A stretch of DNA of 64,000 bases from Geodermatophilus obscurus (GCF_900143215.1 NZ_FRDM01000011.1:88405-152404); one strand, 5' to 3'; shown: positions 45,174-54,276, numbered from the stretch's first letter. The notes: a model not told the origin generated them from the sequence alone. Translations and numbers: made by a program.

Positions 45174-46520
45174 TCAGGCCGGCGGGCGGGCCGGGGTGTC
45201 GTCGTCGGCGTCCGGGGCGTCCTCCGGGACGGGTCCGGAGGCCGGCGTCCGGACGCGCTCCCGGACGACCGTGGCCCCGGCGTCGTCGCCGGTGACCTGC
45301 ACCCGGGTGCCGTCGTCGGCGACCTCCGGTGTCCGGCCGTCGAGCTCGTCGCGGACGTACCGGTAGATGACGGCGATGAGCGCGGCCACGGGGACGCCGA
45401 GGAACGTGCCGAGGATGCCGTACAGGCTGCCGCCGGCGGTGACCGCCAGGATGACCACGGCCGCGTGCAGGTTGAGCCCGCGGCCCTGGAGGATCGGCTG
45501 CAGCACGTTGCCCTCCAGTTGCTGCACGACCAGCACGATGACCAGCACGATGAGCGCGGTCTGCCAGCCGTTGCTGACCAGCGCGACGAGCACCGCGAAG
45601 GCGCCGGCGACGAAGGCGCCGATGATCGGGATGAACGCGCCGAAGAAGGTCAGGACGGCGAGCGGCAGCACCAGGGGCACGCCGAGGATCCACAGGCCCA
45701 GGCCGATGAAGAAGGCGTCGATGAAACCGACCAGGGCCTGCTGCCGGATGAACTCCGAGAGGGTCGTCCAGGTCTTGTACGACAGCGCCGCCACGTGCGG
45801 GGCCACCTTGGGGCCGGTTTGGGCGGCCAGCCACGGCAGCCAGCGCGGGCCGTCCTTGATGAAGAAGAAGGCCAGGACCAGGGCGAGGACCAGGTTGAGC
45901 AGGATGCCGCCGACCGCCGTGGCGCCGGTGAGCGCGTAGCCGGCGATGTTCTGCGCGTTGTTCTGGATCGTGTCGATGACCTGGTCGACCGCCTGGCCGA
46001 TCTGGTCCTCGCCGAGGTTCAGCGGCGGACCGGTCACCCACTGCTGCACGTCCTGCAGCCCGGCGGTGGCGGCGTCGGCGAGCTCGCCGGCCTGGTCGGC
46101 CACCTGCGGCACGATCCAGGAGAACAGGCCTGCGATGAGGGCGAGGAAGGCCAGCAGCACCACCAGGGCGGCCAGCGCCGGCGGGAAGTGCAGCTTCCGC
46201 AGCACCCGGGTGGGCGGCCAGAGCACGGTGGCGAACAGCAGGCCGAGGATGACCGGCAGCAGGATCGGCCACAGCCGCCCGAGGACCCAGCCGACCACCA
46301 CGAGCGCGGCGGCGATCAGCAGCAGCTGCGCCGAGGCGATGGCGAGCGCCCGCACGCCCTTCTGCAGCCGGGGTCCGCGCTCGGCGCCCGGGGCGGGGCT
46401 GGACGTCACCGCGGCGCTGGGCATCGCCGCGAAACTGGGCGTCCGTCCGGTCACCGGAGGCGCGTCGCCGGACGGGTCGGCGGACGACGCGCCCGAGCGG
46501 CCGGGCATGCGGAGCCTCAT
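45174..46520 (-). CDS. AI-2E family transporter (first copy)
   Basis: A 448-residue permease of the AI-2 exporter (TqsA/PerM) superfamily with about eight membrane segments. LLLIAAALVVVGWVLGRLWPILLPVILGLL begins the membrane part; GGILLNLVLALVLAFFFIKDGP and FFGAFIPIIGAFVAGAFAVLVALVSNGWQTALIVLVIVLVVQQLEGNVLQPILQGR are diagnostic. Both ends are hydrophilic tails. The substrate is unknown; family members move AI-2, sodium/protons or other solutes. ATG 46520. A second member lies at 49863. Confidence 0.9.
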   Translation of the reverse strand: MRLRMPGRSGASSADPSGDAPPVTGRTPSFAAMPSAAVTSSPAPGAERGPRLQKGVRALAIASAQLLLIAAALVVVGWVLGRLWPILLPVILGLLFATVLWPPTRVLRKLHFPPALAALVVLLAFLALIAGLFSWIVPQVADQAGELADAATAGLQDVQQWVTGPPLNLGEDQIGQAVDQVIDTIQNNAQNIAGYALTGATAVGGILLNLVLALVLAFFFIKDGPRWLPWLAAQTGPKVAPHVAALSYKTWTTLSEFIRQQALVGFIDAFFIGLGLWILGVPLVLPLAVLTFFGAFIPIIGAFVAGAFAVLVALVSNGWQTALIVLVIVLVVQQLEGNVLQPILQGRGLNLHAAVVILAVTAGGSLYGILGTFLGVPVAALIAVIYRYVRDELDGRTPEVADDGTRVQVTGDDAGATVVRERVRTPASGPVPEDAPDADDDTPARPPA

Positions 46521-46595
46521 GGGTCGATCACAGCACAGCCGGGTACCCCGGAACTGGCCGGGACGATCATCAGGCGCCCGTCGTAACGTCACGTC

Positions 46596-47063
46596 ATGCC
46601 CAGAACCGCGACCGCCGACCGGGTCGACCGTGCCGCCCTCGAGGAGTTCCTCCGTCCCCGCCACAAGGCGGTGCTGGTGACCCGGCGCAGCGGCGGGGGT
46701 GTGCAGCTGTCCCCGGTGAGCTGCGGTCTCGACCAGGAGGGGCGGGTCGTGGTCTCCACCTACCCGCAGCGCGCCAAGGCGGCCAACGCCCGGCGCGACC
46801 CGTCGGTCTCGCTGTGCGTGCTCTCCGACGACTTCGACGGGCCCTGGGTGCAGGTCGACGGCCGCGCCGAGGTCCTCGACGTCCCCGAGGCGCTCGAGCC
46901 GCTGGTCGACTACTACCGCGCGATCAGCGGGGAGCACCCCGACTGGGACGAGTACCGGGCGGCGATGGCCCGGCAGGGCAAGTCGCTGCTGCGCGTCACG
47001 GTCGAGCGCTGGGGGCCGATCGCGACGGGCGGTTTCCCGCCGAAGGTCATCGACAAGCTCTGA
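46596..47063 (+). CDS. PPOX-class F420-dependent oxidoreductase
   Basis: A 155-residue split-barrel flavin/deazaflavin-binding protein. It shows LRPRHKAVLVTRRSGGGVQLSPVSCGLD, VVVSTYPQRAKAANARRDPSVSLCVLSDDF and WVQVDGRAEVLD, and ends with the family-typical GGFPPKVIDKL. Actinobacterial members usually use coenzyme F420 rather than FMN to reduce small metabolites; the substrate is unknown. ATG 46596. Divergent from the AI-2E gene, so both promoters share 75 bp. Confidence 0.87.
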   Translation: MPRTATADRVDRAALEEFLRPRHKAVLVTRRSGGGVQLSPVSCGLDQEGRVVVSTYPQRAKAANARRDPSVSLCVLSDDFDGPWVQVDGRAEVLDVPEALEPLVDYYRAISGEHPDWDEYRAAMARQGKSLLRVTVERWGPIATGGFPPKVIDKL

Positions 47064-47101
47064 GGCTTGCGTCGAGGCGGGAGAGCCCGGAGACTCGCGG
47101 G

Positions 47102-47686
47102 GTGCCGTACGTGCTGGCGGTCGGCCAGCAGGCCAGCCGCCGGGGCCCGGACCGGGTCGCCGGTGTCCTGCAGCGGCTGGCGGACGGCGTTCCGACGGTG
47201 CTGCCCTTCGAGCGGACCGCGGGCGACGAGTTCCAGGGGGTGCTGGCCGACCCCGCGGTCGTCGTGGACGTCGTGCTGCGTCTGGTGCGCGAGGGCGGCT
47301 GGAGCATCGGCGTCGGGGCCGGTCCGCTGCAGACGCCGCTGCCCGGCAGCCGCGCCGGCGCCGGGCCGGCCCTCCTCTGCGCCCGGCGGGCGGTCGACGC
47401 GGCCGGGCAGCGCAGCGTGCGGCTCGCGGTGCGTGGCGCCGTCCCGCCGGACGCCGGTGACGCGCAGGCCGTGCTGAGCGCGCTGGCCGTCGTCGTCCAG
47501 CGGCGCAGTGCCCAGGCCTGGGAGGCGATCGAGCTGGTGCGCGCCGGGCGCACCCAGGCTGCCGCCGCCGCCGCGCTCGGCGTCTCCCGCCAGGCGGTGG
47601 GCCAGCGGCTGGCGGCGGGGCTGTGGGAGCTGGAACGCGAACTGCGGCCGACGGCCGCGCGGTTGCTCGCCCGGGCGGCCGGGTGA
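47102..47686 (+). CDS. Helix-turn-helix protein (SatD-like)
   Basis: A 194-residue protein. The N-terminal part (VPYVLAVGQQASRRGPDRV) and ERTAGDEFQGVLADP resemble the SatD-type/nucleotide-cyclase-like sensor region; the last 55 residues contain an HTH of the sigma-region-4 type (TQAAAAAALGVSRQAVGQRLAAGLWELE). A DNA-binding regulator is likely. GTG 47102 overlaps nothing and has AGACTCGCGGG upstream. The target is unknown, possibly the preceding oxidoreductase gene. Confidence 0.7.
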   Translation: MPYVLAVGQQASRRGPDRVAGVLQRLADGVPTVLPFERTAGDEFQGVLADPAVVVDVVLRLVREGGWSIGVGAGPLQTPLPGSRAGAGPALLCARRAVDAAGQRSVRLAVRGAVPPDAGDAQAVLSALAVVVQRRSAQAWEAIELVRAGRTQAAAAAALGVSRQAVGQRLAAGLWELERELRPTAARLLARAAG

Positions 47687-47847
47687 GCAGTCGCCGTCCC
47701 GGTCCTCGCCGGACGGCGTGCTGTGGGCGCGGCGTGCGTCGGCGTCGCGCCGCTGCTGCCGCGCAGCTGACCCGCCGCCGCGCGCGGTGATCACCGGGCG
47801 GTGAGAATGGGTTCCGCACCTCTGCCGTCCGATCCCCGGGAGCACCC

Positions 47848-48393
47848 GTGTCCGAGTCGACCGCGCCAGGCGGGATCCGCAACGCCGACCTGCTCGGCGT
47901 CTACACCAACGACCACCTGGCCTCGGCCACCGGCGGCGTCGAGCTGGTCAGCCGCATGCTCGGCCGCTGGCGCGGTACCGCCTACGAGCCGCGGCTCGAG
48001 GAGCTGCTCGACGAGCTGCGCGAGGAGCGCTCGTCGCTGGAGGGCCAGATGCGCACCCTCGGTCTGCCGGTGCGGCAGTACAAGCAGGCCGCCGTGTGGC
48101 TCGGGGAGAAGGTCTCCCGGGCCAAGTTCAACGGGCACCTGCTGTCCCGCTCGCCGCTGTCGGACCTGGTCGAGTTCGAGTTCATCGCGACCGCCGTGCT
48201 GGCCAAGCGGGCCGGGTTCGAGACGCTGCGCGCGGCGGCGGAGGCGGACCCCCGCATCGATCGGGCGCTGTTCGACCGGCTGATCGACCAGGCCGACAAG
48301 CAGCACCACTGGCTGGCCGACGTCCGCCGCGAGGTGGCCGCCGGCGTCTTCGGTGGCCACCCCGGCCCCGCCGACGCCGCCGCCGACACCTGA
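47848..48393 (+). CDS. Conserved helical protein, unknown function
   Basis: A 181-residue, all-helical, soluble protein. It has the look of a ferritin-like/four-helix bundle: EELLDELREERSSLEGQMRTLG, LSDLVEFEFIATAVLAKRAGFETL and FDRLIDQADKQHHWLADVRREVA, each with regularly spaced Glu and His. A di-metal site was not traced with confidence. Start GTG 47848 behind GGGAGCACCC. No close recognised family; neighbours give no clue. Confidence 0.6.
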   Translation: MSESTAPGGIRNADLLGVYTNDHLASATGGVELVSRMLGRWRGTAYEPRLEELLDELREERSSLEGQMRTLGLPVRQYKQAAVWLGEKVSRAKFNGHLLSRSPLSDLVEFEFIATAVLAKRAGFETLRAAAEADPRIDRALFDRLIDQADKQHHWLADVRREVAAGVFGGHPGPADAAADT

Positions 48394-48438
48394 GCCCTCG
48401 TCGGGCGGCCTGCCGGGTGCACGGGTAGAACCGCCGGC

Positions 48439-49185
48439 ATGTGCCACGACGCCGGCAGCCGCCCGCCTGCACCGCCGAGGAGCGGAGACGTCGCCGAGCG
48501 CGGCACGCTGACCCTGACCTCCGCCGACGGCACCGAGGTCGCCGCCGCCTATGCAGCGCCGGCCGGCCCGGTACAGGTCGGCGTGGTGCTGCTCCCCGAC
48601 ATCCGTGGGCTGCACCCGTACTACGTGGCGCTGGCCGAGCGGTTCGCCGCGGCCGGGCTGCCGGCGCTGGCCGTCGACTGGTTCGGGCGGACGGCGGAGC
48701 TGCCGGAGGCCGGGGCCCGCGGACAGGACGTCGACTGGCAGACCCACATCCCGCAGGTCACCGCGGCCGGCGTGGACGCCGACGTCACTGCGGCGGTGGC
48801 CTACCTGCGCGCGCGCACCCGCGCCGACCTGCCGGTGGTCACCGTGGGCTTCTGCTTCGGCGGCAGCCACTCCTGGCGGCTGGCCGCCGGCGACCTGGAC
48901 CTGGCCGCCTGCGTCGGCTTCTACGGCAAGCCGGAGACGACCGGGGACGCCCCCGCCCTCCGCCCGACGCTCATGGTGATCGCCGGGGCCGACGCCGCGA
49001 CCCCCGTGGCGGCCCAGCTGGCGCTGGCCGAGCGGCTGCGGTCGGGCGGCGCGGAGGTGGAGACCGCCGTCTACGACGGGGCTCCGCACTCCTTCTTCGA
49101 CCGCGCGTACGGCGACTGGGCGCAGGCCTGCGACGACGTCTGGCGCCGCGTGCTGGCCCTCACCGACCGGGTGGCGGCGAGCTGA
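48439..49185 (+). CDS. Dienelactone hydrolase family protein
   Basis: A 248-residue alpha/beta-hydrolase. The nucleophile is cysteine in GFCFGGSHSW, characteristic of dienelactone hydrolases. LLPDIRGLHPYYVALAERFA begins the fold, and the C-terminal histidine is in YDGAPHSFFDRAY. True DLHs open dienelactones in chlorocatechol breakdown, but no such pathway is visible here and the role is probably general. ATG 48439. Confidence 0.86.
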   Translation: MCHDAGSRPPAPPRSGDVAERGTLTLTSADGTEVAAAYAAPAGPVQVGVVLLPDIRGLHPYYVALAERFAAAGLPALAVDWFGRTAELPEAGARGQDVDWQTHIPQVTAAGVDADVTAAVAYLRARTRADLPVVTVGFCFGGSHSWRLAAGDLDLAACVGFYGKPETTGDAPALRPTLMVIAGADAATPVAAQLALAERLRSGGAEVETAVYDGAPHSFFDRAYGDWAQACDDVWRRVLALTDRVAAS

Positions 49186-49307
49186 GCGCCGCCGCCCCCG
49201 CCGTCGTCCGGACCTCCTACGCTCGACGTCGGGTCCGGGCGTGCGAGGGCCCGCACGGGCGGAGCAGCGTCGCGCACCGGGCCGACGAGCCCCGGCGAGG
49301 AGGACCG

Positions 49308-49718
49308 ATGAGCGAGCAGGGGAGCGGCGGGATCGACCCGGGCGTCATCGAGCTGGCGGCGCGGGTCTTCGGCCTGGCGCGCGGCGGGGCCACCGAGGAG
49401 CTGGCCGCCTACGTCGACGCCGGGGTGCCGGCGAACCTGACCAACGACAAGGGCGACACGCTGCTCATCCTGGCCGCCTACCACGGCCACCCGGCGACGG
49501 TCGCCGCTCTGCTGGACCGCGGCGCCGACGTCGGCCGGGTGAACGACCGGGGCCAGACGGCGCTGGCCGCGGCGGTGTTCAAGCAGTCGGAGGAGACCGT
49601 TCGCGCACTGCTCGCGGCGGGTGCCGACCCGGACGCCGGTGGCCCGACCGCACGGGAGACGGCGGCGTTCTTCGACCTGCCGGCGATGACCGCGCTGCTG
49701 GACGGTGCGCGTTCCTGA
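49308..49718 (+). CDS. Ankyrin-repeat protein
   Basis: A 136-residue protein of three to four ankyrin repeats: TNDKGDTLLILAAYHGHPATVAALLDRGADVG, RVNDRGQTALAAAVFKQSEETVRALLAAGADPD and a capping repeat (TARETAAFFDLPAMTALLDG). No signal peptide. Small cytosolic ankyrin proteins of this type occur beside catalase and other enzymes in actinobacteria as protein-binding adaptors; the partner here is unknown. ATG 49308 with AGGAGGA. Confidence 0.88.
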   Translation: MSEQGSGGIDPGVIELAARVFGLARGGATEELAAYVDAGVPANLTNDKGDTLLILAAYHGHPATVAALLDRGADVGRVNDRGQTALAAAVFKQSEETVRALLAAGADPDAGGPTARETAAFFDLPAMTALLDGARS

Positions 49719-49862
49719 GCCGGACGGCCGGGCGTGCGAGGGTGGCAGTCCGGTGAGCCCGGCATCTCGCAGAGGAGGGCACGTGGTCAGAGACCACCCG
49801 GCGCCGCTCGGCGCCGGCGGCACCGGCTCGCCGGCCCGCGCCGCGGGCTGAGGCGTCCGACG

Positions 49863-51182
49863 GTGACCGTGCAGCGGGGTGTCCCGCGGAACGACCTCCC
49901 GGTGACCAGCGGGGCCACCGGCATGCCGCCGGCCGCCGCCGCGGAGGTGCAGGCCGCCGCCGTCGCGGCCCAGGCCGCGGCAGACGCCGCCGCGGCGACG
50001 GGGACCGAGGCCCCCCTCCTGCCCGAGGACGCGCTCGGGCCCCCGACCGGCGGCATGCCGCGCTGGATGGTGCTGCTGATCGGTGCCGCCACCGCGACCA
50101 TCGCGATCGCCGGGGTGCGCTCGATCGCCTGGCTCGTCGGCCCGGTCCTGCTGGCCCTGGTCGTGGTCATCGCCCTCATGCCGGTGCAGCGCTTCCTGCA
50201 GCGGCACGGCTGGCCCCGGTGGGCCAGCGCCACGGTGCTGCTCCTGCTGGTCTGGACCGTCCTGTTGGGTTTCGTCGCCCTCCTGGTGGTCTCGATCGCC
50301 CAGTTCGCGGCACTGCTGCCCAACTACGCCGGGTCGGCCGAGGCGCTCATCGCCTCGGTGGTCGCCGACCTCAACGACCGCGGGATCGTCTCCGGCCAGC
50401 TCTCCGACCTGGTGGCGCAGTTCGACTACAGCCAGCTGGTGGGCGTGGCCACCGGCGTGCTGTCCCGGGCCACCGACGCCGCCTCCACGCTGGTCCTGCT
50501 GCTGGCGGCGCTGGTGTTCCTCTCCATCGAGGCCGGCGGGTTCGGCCGGCGGCTGGCGCTCGTCGCCGCCGACCGGCCGCACCTGCCGATCGCGCTGGGC
50601 CTGTTCGCCCGCGGCACCCGCAGCTACCTCTGGGTCAGCACGGTGTTCGGCGGCATCGTGGCCGTCGGCGACGGCATCGCGCTGGCGATCATCGGCATCC
50701 CGCTGCCGGTGGTGTGGGGGCTGCTGTCCTTCGTCACCAACTACGTGCCCAACATCGGCTTCGTGCTGGGGCTGGTGCCACCGGCGATCCTGGCGCTGCT
50801 CGACGGCGGCTGGACCGAGTTCTGGACCGTCGTCGCGGTCTACGCGCTGCTCAACTTCGTCGTCCAGACGCTCATCCAGCCGCGGTTCGTCGGTGACTCG
50901 GTGGGGCTGTCGATGACCGTCACCTTCGTGGCGCTGCTGTTCTGGGGCTGGGTGCTCGGCGCGCTGGGCGCGCTGCTGGCCATCCCGCTCACCCTGCTGC
51001 TCAAGGCGCTGCTCGTGGACGTCGACCCCCGCGGGCACTGGCTCGACGCGCTGCTGCGCGAGGAGCCCAGAGCGCCCCGGACCAGCCGGGCCCGGCAGCG
51101 TGCGAACGCCCGTCGCGCGGCCCTCGCCTCGGTCCGCGCGCTGCACGTGCCGCGGCCGCACCGGCGCCCGTCGGAGGACTGA
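49863..51182 (+). CDS. AI-2E family transporter (second copy)
   Basis: A 439-residue permease of the same superfamily as the gene at 45174, but only distantly similar to it. An Ala-rich head of about 60 residues is followed by eight membrane segments, including WLVGPVLLALVVVIALMPVQRFLQRHG, LSFVTNYVPNIGFVLGLVPPAILALLDGG and VVQTLIQPRFVGDSVGLS. The basic tail (PRTSRARQRANARRAA) would be cytoplasmic. The substrate is unknown. GTG 49863. Confidence 0.9.
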   Translation: MTVQRGVPRNDLPVTSGATGMPPAAAAEVQAAAVAAQAAADAAAATGTEAPLLPEDALGPPTGGMPRWMVLLIGAATATIAIAGVRSIAWLVGPVLLALVVVIALMPVQRFLQRHGWPRWASATVLLLLVWTVLLGFVALLVVSIAQFAALLPNYAGSAEALIASVVADLNDRGIVSGQLSDLVAQFDYSQLVGVATGVLSRATDAASTLVLLLAALVFLSIEAGGFGRRLALVAADRPHLPIALGLFARGTRSYLWVSTVFGGIVAVGDGIALAIIGIPLPVVWGLLSFVTNYVPNIGFVLGLVPPAILALLDGGWTEFWTVVAVYALLNFVVQTLIQPRFVGDSVGLSMTVTFVALLFWGWVLGALGALLAIPLTLLLKALLVDVDPRGHWLDALLREEPRAPRTSRARQRANARRAALASVRALHVPRPHRRPSED

Positions 51183-51270
51183 ACCCGCAGGTCAGCACGG
51201 AATGTCGGACCCCTGGAGGACGTTGTTCCCATGTCGGGCACACCGCCCGTCACGACGTCTGGAGGACGCC

Positions 51271-51534
51271 ATGAAGGGCGACCGTGTCGAGATCGTGATC
51301 GACGCCGGCGGGAGCACCCGCACCTACGAGATCGAGGCCACCCGCGCGGGGCGGCGGGTGGACGTGAGCCACGGCCGCGGGCTGGTCGAGGTCACCGAGA
51401 CCACCCGGGGCGGCACCACCGTCCGCACCGCCCGGTTCATGGCCGGCCGGGTCCTGGCGCTCGTCGAGCACCCGGCGCCCCGGCCCGCGCTGGACGACGA
51501 CGCCGGCGTGACGCCGCTGCGCCAGACCGCCTGA
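51271..51534 (+). CDS. Small basic/beta-rich protein, unknown
   Basis: An 87-residue protein. Alternating strands (VEIVIDAGGSTRTYEIEATRAG, VDVSHGRGLVEVTETTRGGTTVRTARFMAGRVLALVEHP) suggest a small beta barrel. ATG 51271 has a strong GGAGGAC. I recognise no family. It lies between a permease gene and a hairpin element. Codon use is like the neighbours, so it is probably real. Confidence 0.6.
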   Translation: MKGDRVEIVIDAGGSTRTYEIEATRAGRRVDVSHGRGLVEVTETTRGGTTVRTARFMAGRVLALVEHPAPRPALDDDAGVTPLRQTA

Positions 51535-51565
51535 GGAAGGGCCCCTGCCTCCCCCCGAGGAAGGA

Positions 51566-51614
51566 CCCCGTCCGCCCCAACCCTCGCCGGCTCAGGGCGG
51601 GACCCGGGACGGGG
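51566..51614 (+). repeat. Dispersed hairpin element, copy 9
   Basis: Outer arms CCCCGTCC (51566-51573) and GGACGGGG (51607-51614). Inner CCCT (51581-51584) and AGGG (51594-51597) around TCGCCGGCTC. A partial extra arm, GGAAGGGCCCCTGCC, precedes it. It lies between the small gene and the kinase-like gene. Confidence 0.8.
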
Positions 51615-51667
51615 CCGCAGCGGGTGCGTGCAGGAGGACCGCCGTCCCGGAGCAGGAACTGGTCGTC

Positions 51668-52072
51668 ATGGCCGGTCTGCAGGGCAGCGGGAAGTCGACC
51701 TGGGTGCGTGCGCACCTGGCCGCGACGCACGCCGTCGTGAGCAAGGACCACTGGCCCAACGCCCGCCGCCGCGAGGCCCGGCAGCGGCGGGTGGTCGCCG
51801 AGCTGCTGGCCGAGGGGTGCAGCGTCGTCGTCGACAACACCAACCCCGCACCGGAGGACCGGGCGCCGCTGGTCGCGGCGGCCCGCGCGGCCGGCGCCGG
51901 CGTCCGGGCGGTGTGGGTGGACACGCCGGTCCCGGTCTGTGCCGCGCGCAACGACGCGCGGGGCGGACGGGCCCGAGTGCCGCCGGCCGGGTTGTACGGC
52001 ACGGCGGCGCGGTTCGTGCCGCCCTCGACGGCGGAGGGCTTCGACCGGGTGGACGTGGTTCCCACCGGCTGA
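51668..52072 (+). CDS. P-loop kinase-like protein (AAA_33 type)
   Basis: A 134-residue P-loop NTPase resembling polynucleotide-kinase/zeta-toxin-like kinases: MAGLQGSGKSTWVRAHL (P-loop), a KDHWPN lid entrance, VVDNTNPAPEDRAPLV (Walker-B-like with the NTN motif) and WVDTPVPVCAARNDARGG. The annotated ATG leaves almost nothing before the P-loop, whereas the frame upstream (EQELVV) supplies the usual first strand without a clear start codon. A hairpin element ends about 50 bp upstream. It may be 5'-truncated or use a CTG start. Confidence 0.72.
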   Translation: MAGLQGSGKSTWVRAHLAATHAVVSKDHWPNARRREARQRRVVAELLAEGCSVVVDNTNPAPEDRAPLVAAARAAGAGVRAVWVDTPVPVCAARNDARGGRARVPPAGLYGTAARFVPPSTAEGFDRVDVVPTG

Positions 52073-52239
52073 CTGCCGCGGGATCGTCGGCGCGCGGGGA
52101 GCGGCCGGGGCGCGCGGGCCGGCTCGTGCAACCGTCGGCTGAGCAGCGCACCCGCCCGGCACGCCGGGGCGGGCCGGGGGACGCCGGTGCGGTAGACACG
52201 TCCGGCGTCCGCCCGTCCCGCGTCCCCCGGAGGTCCCTC

Positions 52240-52659
52240 GTGCTGGCCAGCATCGGTTACGCCGTCGCCTACACCGGGGTCGGCATCGTGCTGCTGACCC
52301 TCGGCTTCCTCGTGCTCGACCTGCTCACCCCCGGCCACCTCGGCCGGCAGATCCACGAGGAGCGGTCGGTCAACGCCGGGATCGTGGCCGCCGCCGGCTT
52401 CCTCGCCCAGGGACTGATCATCTTCAGCGCGATCTGGACCAACGCGACCAGCGGGTTCGGTACGGCGCTGCTCTACACCGTCGTCTTCGGCCTGCTCGGC
52501 GTGGTGCTGCAGGCGGTGGCGTTCCTGGTCCTCGACCTGCTCACCCCGGGCAAGCTGGGCCGGCACGTGACCGAGGTGTCCTTCCACCCGGCCAGCCTGG
52601 TCCTCGCCGCGGTGCAGCTGGCCGTTGCCGGCATCGTCGTCGCCAGCACCTGGCCCTGA
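52240..52659 (+). CDS. DUF350 membrane protein
   Basis: A 139-residue protein of four membrane helices made from two similar halves: each ends in FLVLDLLTPGxLG (about 14-29 and 83-98), showing internal duplication. DUF350/YjfL-type proteins have no established function but are often near stress genes. GTG 52240 has GGAGG 6 nt upstream. Confidence 0.87.
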   Translation: MLASIGYAVAYTGVGIVLLTLGFLVLDLLTPGHLGRQIHEERSVNAGIVAAAGFLAQGLIIFSAIWTNATSGFGTALLYTVVFGLLGVVLQAVAFLVLDLLTPGKLGRHVTEVSFHPASLVLAAVQLAVAGIVVASTWP

Positions 52660-52767
52660 CCCGCGCCTCCACCGACACCCGCCTACCCGCCGGTAGCCTC
52701 GCGGAGCCGATCCGTACCGTGTGGTCCAGCGCACCGGACGGCGCAGAAATCGGAGAGGGACGAACAG

Positions 52768-53538
52768 ATGAGCGAGTTGAACAGCACCGGGACCCGCGTG
52801 GCGATCGTCACCGGTGCCGCGCGGGGCATCGGTGCGGCCGTGGCCAAGCGGCTGGCCCAGGACGGGTTCGCCGTGGGCGTGCTCGACCTGGACGAGGTCG
52901 CGGGCAAGGAGACGGTGGAGACCATCGAGGCCGCGGGTGGCCGGGCGCTGGCCCTGGGCGCCGACGTCAGCGACGCCGAGCAGGTCGAGGCCGCGGTCAG
53001 CCGCGTCGCCGCCGAGCTGGGCGCCCCGACGGTCCTGGTCAACAACGCCGGCGTCATCCGCGACAACATGCTGTTCAAGATGACCGAGGCCGACTGGGAC
53101 GTCGTCATGAACGTGCACCTGCGCGGCGCCTTCCTGATGACCCGTGCGGTGCAGAAGCACATGATCGACGCCAAGTGGGGCCGGATCGTCAACCTGTCGA
53201 GCACCTCGGCGCTGGGCAACCGCGGCCAGGCCAACTACTCGGCGGCCAAGGCCGGGCTGCAGGGCTTCACCAAGACCCTCGCGATCGAGCTCGGCAAGTT
53301 CGGCGTCACCGCCAACGCGATCGCGCCGGGCTTCATCCAGACCGAGATGACCAAGGCGACCGCCGACCGGATGGGCGTCGCGTTCGAGGACTTCATCGCC
53401 TACGCCGCCAAGGAGATCCCGGTGCAGCGGGTCGGGCAGCCCGAGGACATCGCGCACCTGGCCTCGTTCTTCATCAGCGAGGGCGCCGGCTTCGTGTCCG
53501 GCCAGGTGGTCTACGCCGCCGGCGGCCCGAAGGCCTAG
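52768..53538 (+). CDS. 3-oxoacyl-ACP reductase (FabG-type SDR)
   Basis: A 256-residue classical SDR with complete active site: TGAARGIG, VNNAGVIRDNMLFKMTE, the serine in NLSSTSALG and NYSAAK. The end FVSGQVVYAAGGP is slightly unusual where most have VDGG. It is a paralogue of the fabG at 23196 and probably reduces a 3-oxoacyl thioester. The ATG at 52768 has GAGAGGG. It stands alone; a terminator follows. Confidence 0.9.
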   Translation: MSELNSTGTRVAIVTGAARGIGAAVAKRLAQDGFAVGVLDLDEVAGKETVETIEAAGGRALALGADVSDAEQVEAAVSRVAAELGAPTVLVNNAGVIRDNMLFKMTEADWDVVMNVHLRGAFLMTRAVQKHMIDAKWGRIVNLSSTSALGNRGQANYSAAKAGLQGFTKTLAIELGKFGVTANAIAPGFIQTEMTKATADRMGVAFEDFIAYAAKEIPVQRVGQPEDIAHLASFFISEGAGFVSGQVVYAAGGPKA

Positions 53539-53554
53539 CCGGCGACCGCTCGTG

Positions 53555-53590
53555 GCGGGCCCGGCCGGGCGCACACCCGGCCGGGCCCGC
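53555..53590 (+). terminator. Hairpin terminator
   Basis: A 15-bp perfect stem GCGGGCCCGGCCGGG (53555-53569), loop CGCACA, complement 53576-53590, 16 nt after the FabG-type gene stop. Confidence 0.85.
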
Positions 53591-53641
53591 GCGCGTTCCG
53601 GAGGCGGGCATGGCGGTGCGTGCGCCGGTGTTGTACGAACC

Positions 53642-54262
53642 GTGACACGCACGTCCCTCCGCCTCGCCCTGATCGGTGACTCCCTCGCGTACGGCTCCGG
53701 GGCCGCCGGCCCCCGCGACGCCCTCGGCCCGCGGCTGGCCGCGGCCCTGACCGACGCCGGCTACGACGTCGATCTGGCCGTGCTGGCCGTCCCCGGAGCG
53801 GTGACCGGGGACCTGACCGCGCAGGTCCGCCGGGCCGCGCCGCTGGGCGTGGACCTCGCCGTGGTGGTGGTCGGCGCCAACGACCTGGCACGGCTGGTGC
53901 CTCCGGCGCAGTCGGCCGCGGCGCTGGCGAGCGCGCTGGCCGACCTGCGCGCCGCCGGCACCGACGTGGTCGTCGTCCCCGCACCGGACATGTCGACCGT
54001 CCCGTGGGTGCCGCCGGCGCTGCGGCCGCTGGTGCAGGTCGCCTCCGCGACGCTGCAGCGCGAGCAGGCCGCCGTCGCCCGGAGGAACGGCGCGATGGTG
54101 GCCGCCGTCTCCGACGCCGTGTCCGCCGCGTTCGGCACCGACCCGGCGCTGTTCTCCGCCGACCGCTTCCACCCGTCGTCGGCCGGCTACGCGCACATCG
54201 CCCAGGCGCTGGTGCCGCACGTCGTCGCCGCCGCCCACGCGCGGCGGGACGCCGCCGCCTGA
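53642..54262 (+). CDS. SGNH/GDSL-family hydrolase
   Basis: A 206-residue SGNH hydrolase without signal peptide. Block I is IGDSLAYGSG (catalytic serine), block III VVGANDLARL (asparagine), block V ADRFHPSSAGYAHIA (catalytic Asp and His). The block II glycine is near VPGAVTGD. It acts as an esterase or lipase on an unknown ester. GTG 53642. Confidence 0.9.
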   Translation: MTRTSLRLALIGDSLAYGSGAAGPRDALGPRLAAALTDAGYDVDLAVLAVPGAVTGDLTAQVRRAAPLGVDLAVVVVGANDLARLVPPAQSAAALASALADLRAAGTDVVVVPAPDMSTVPWVPPALRPLVQVASATLQREQAAVARRNGAMVAAVSDAVSAAFGTDPALFSADRFHPSSAGYAHIAQALVPHVVAAAHARRDAAA

Positions 54263-54276
54263 TCCCAGACGGGGTC

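Noticed and set aside
47687..47847. Possible small RNA or gene between the HTH protein and the helical protein
   Set aside because: Some GC-rich inverted pieces occur but no stable unique structure, promoter or codon pattern was convincing.
45174..47882. 902-residue version of the AI-2E gene
   Set aside because: The added N-terminal half is antisense to two convincing plus-strand genes; the permease itself starts at ATG 46520.
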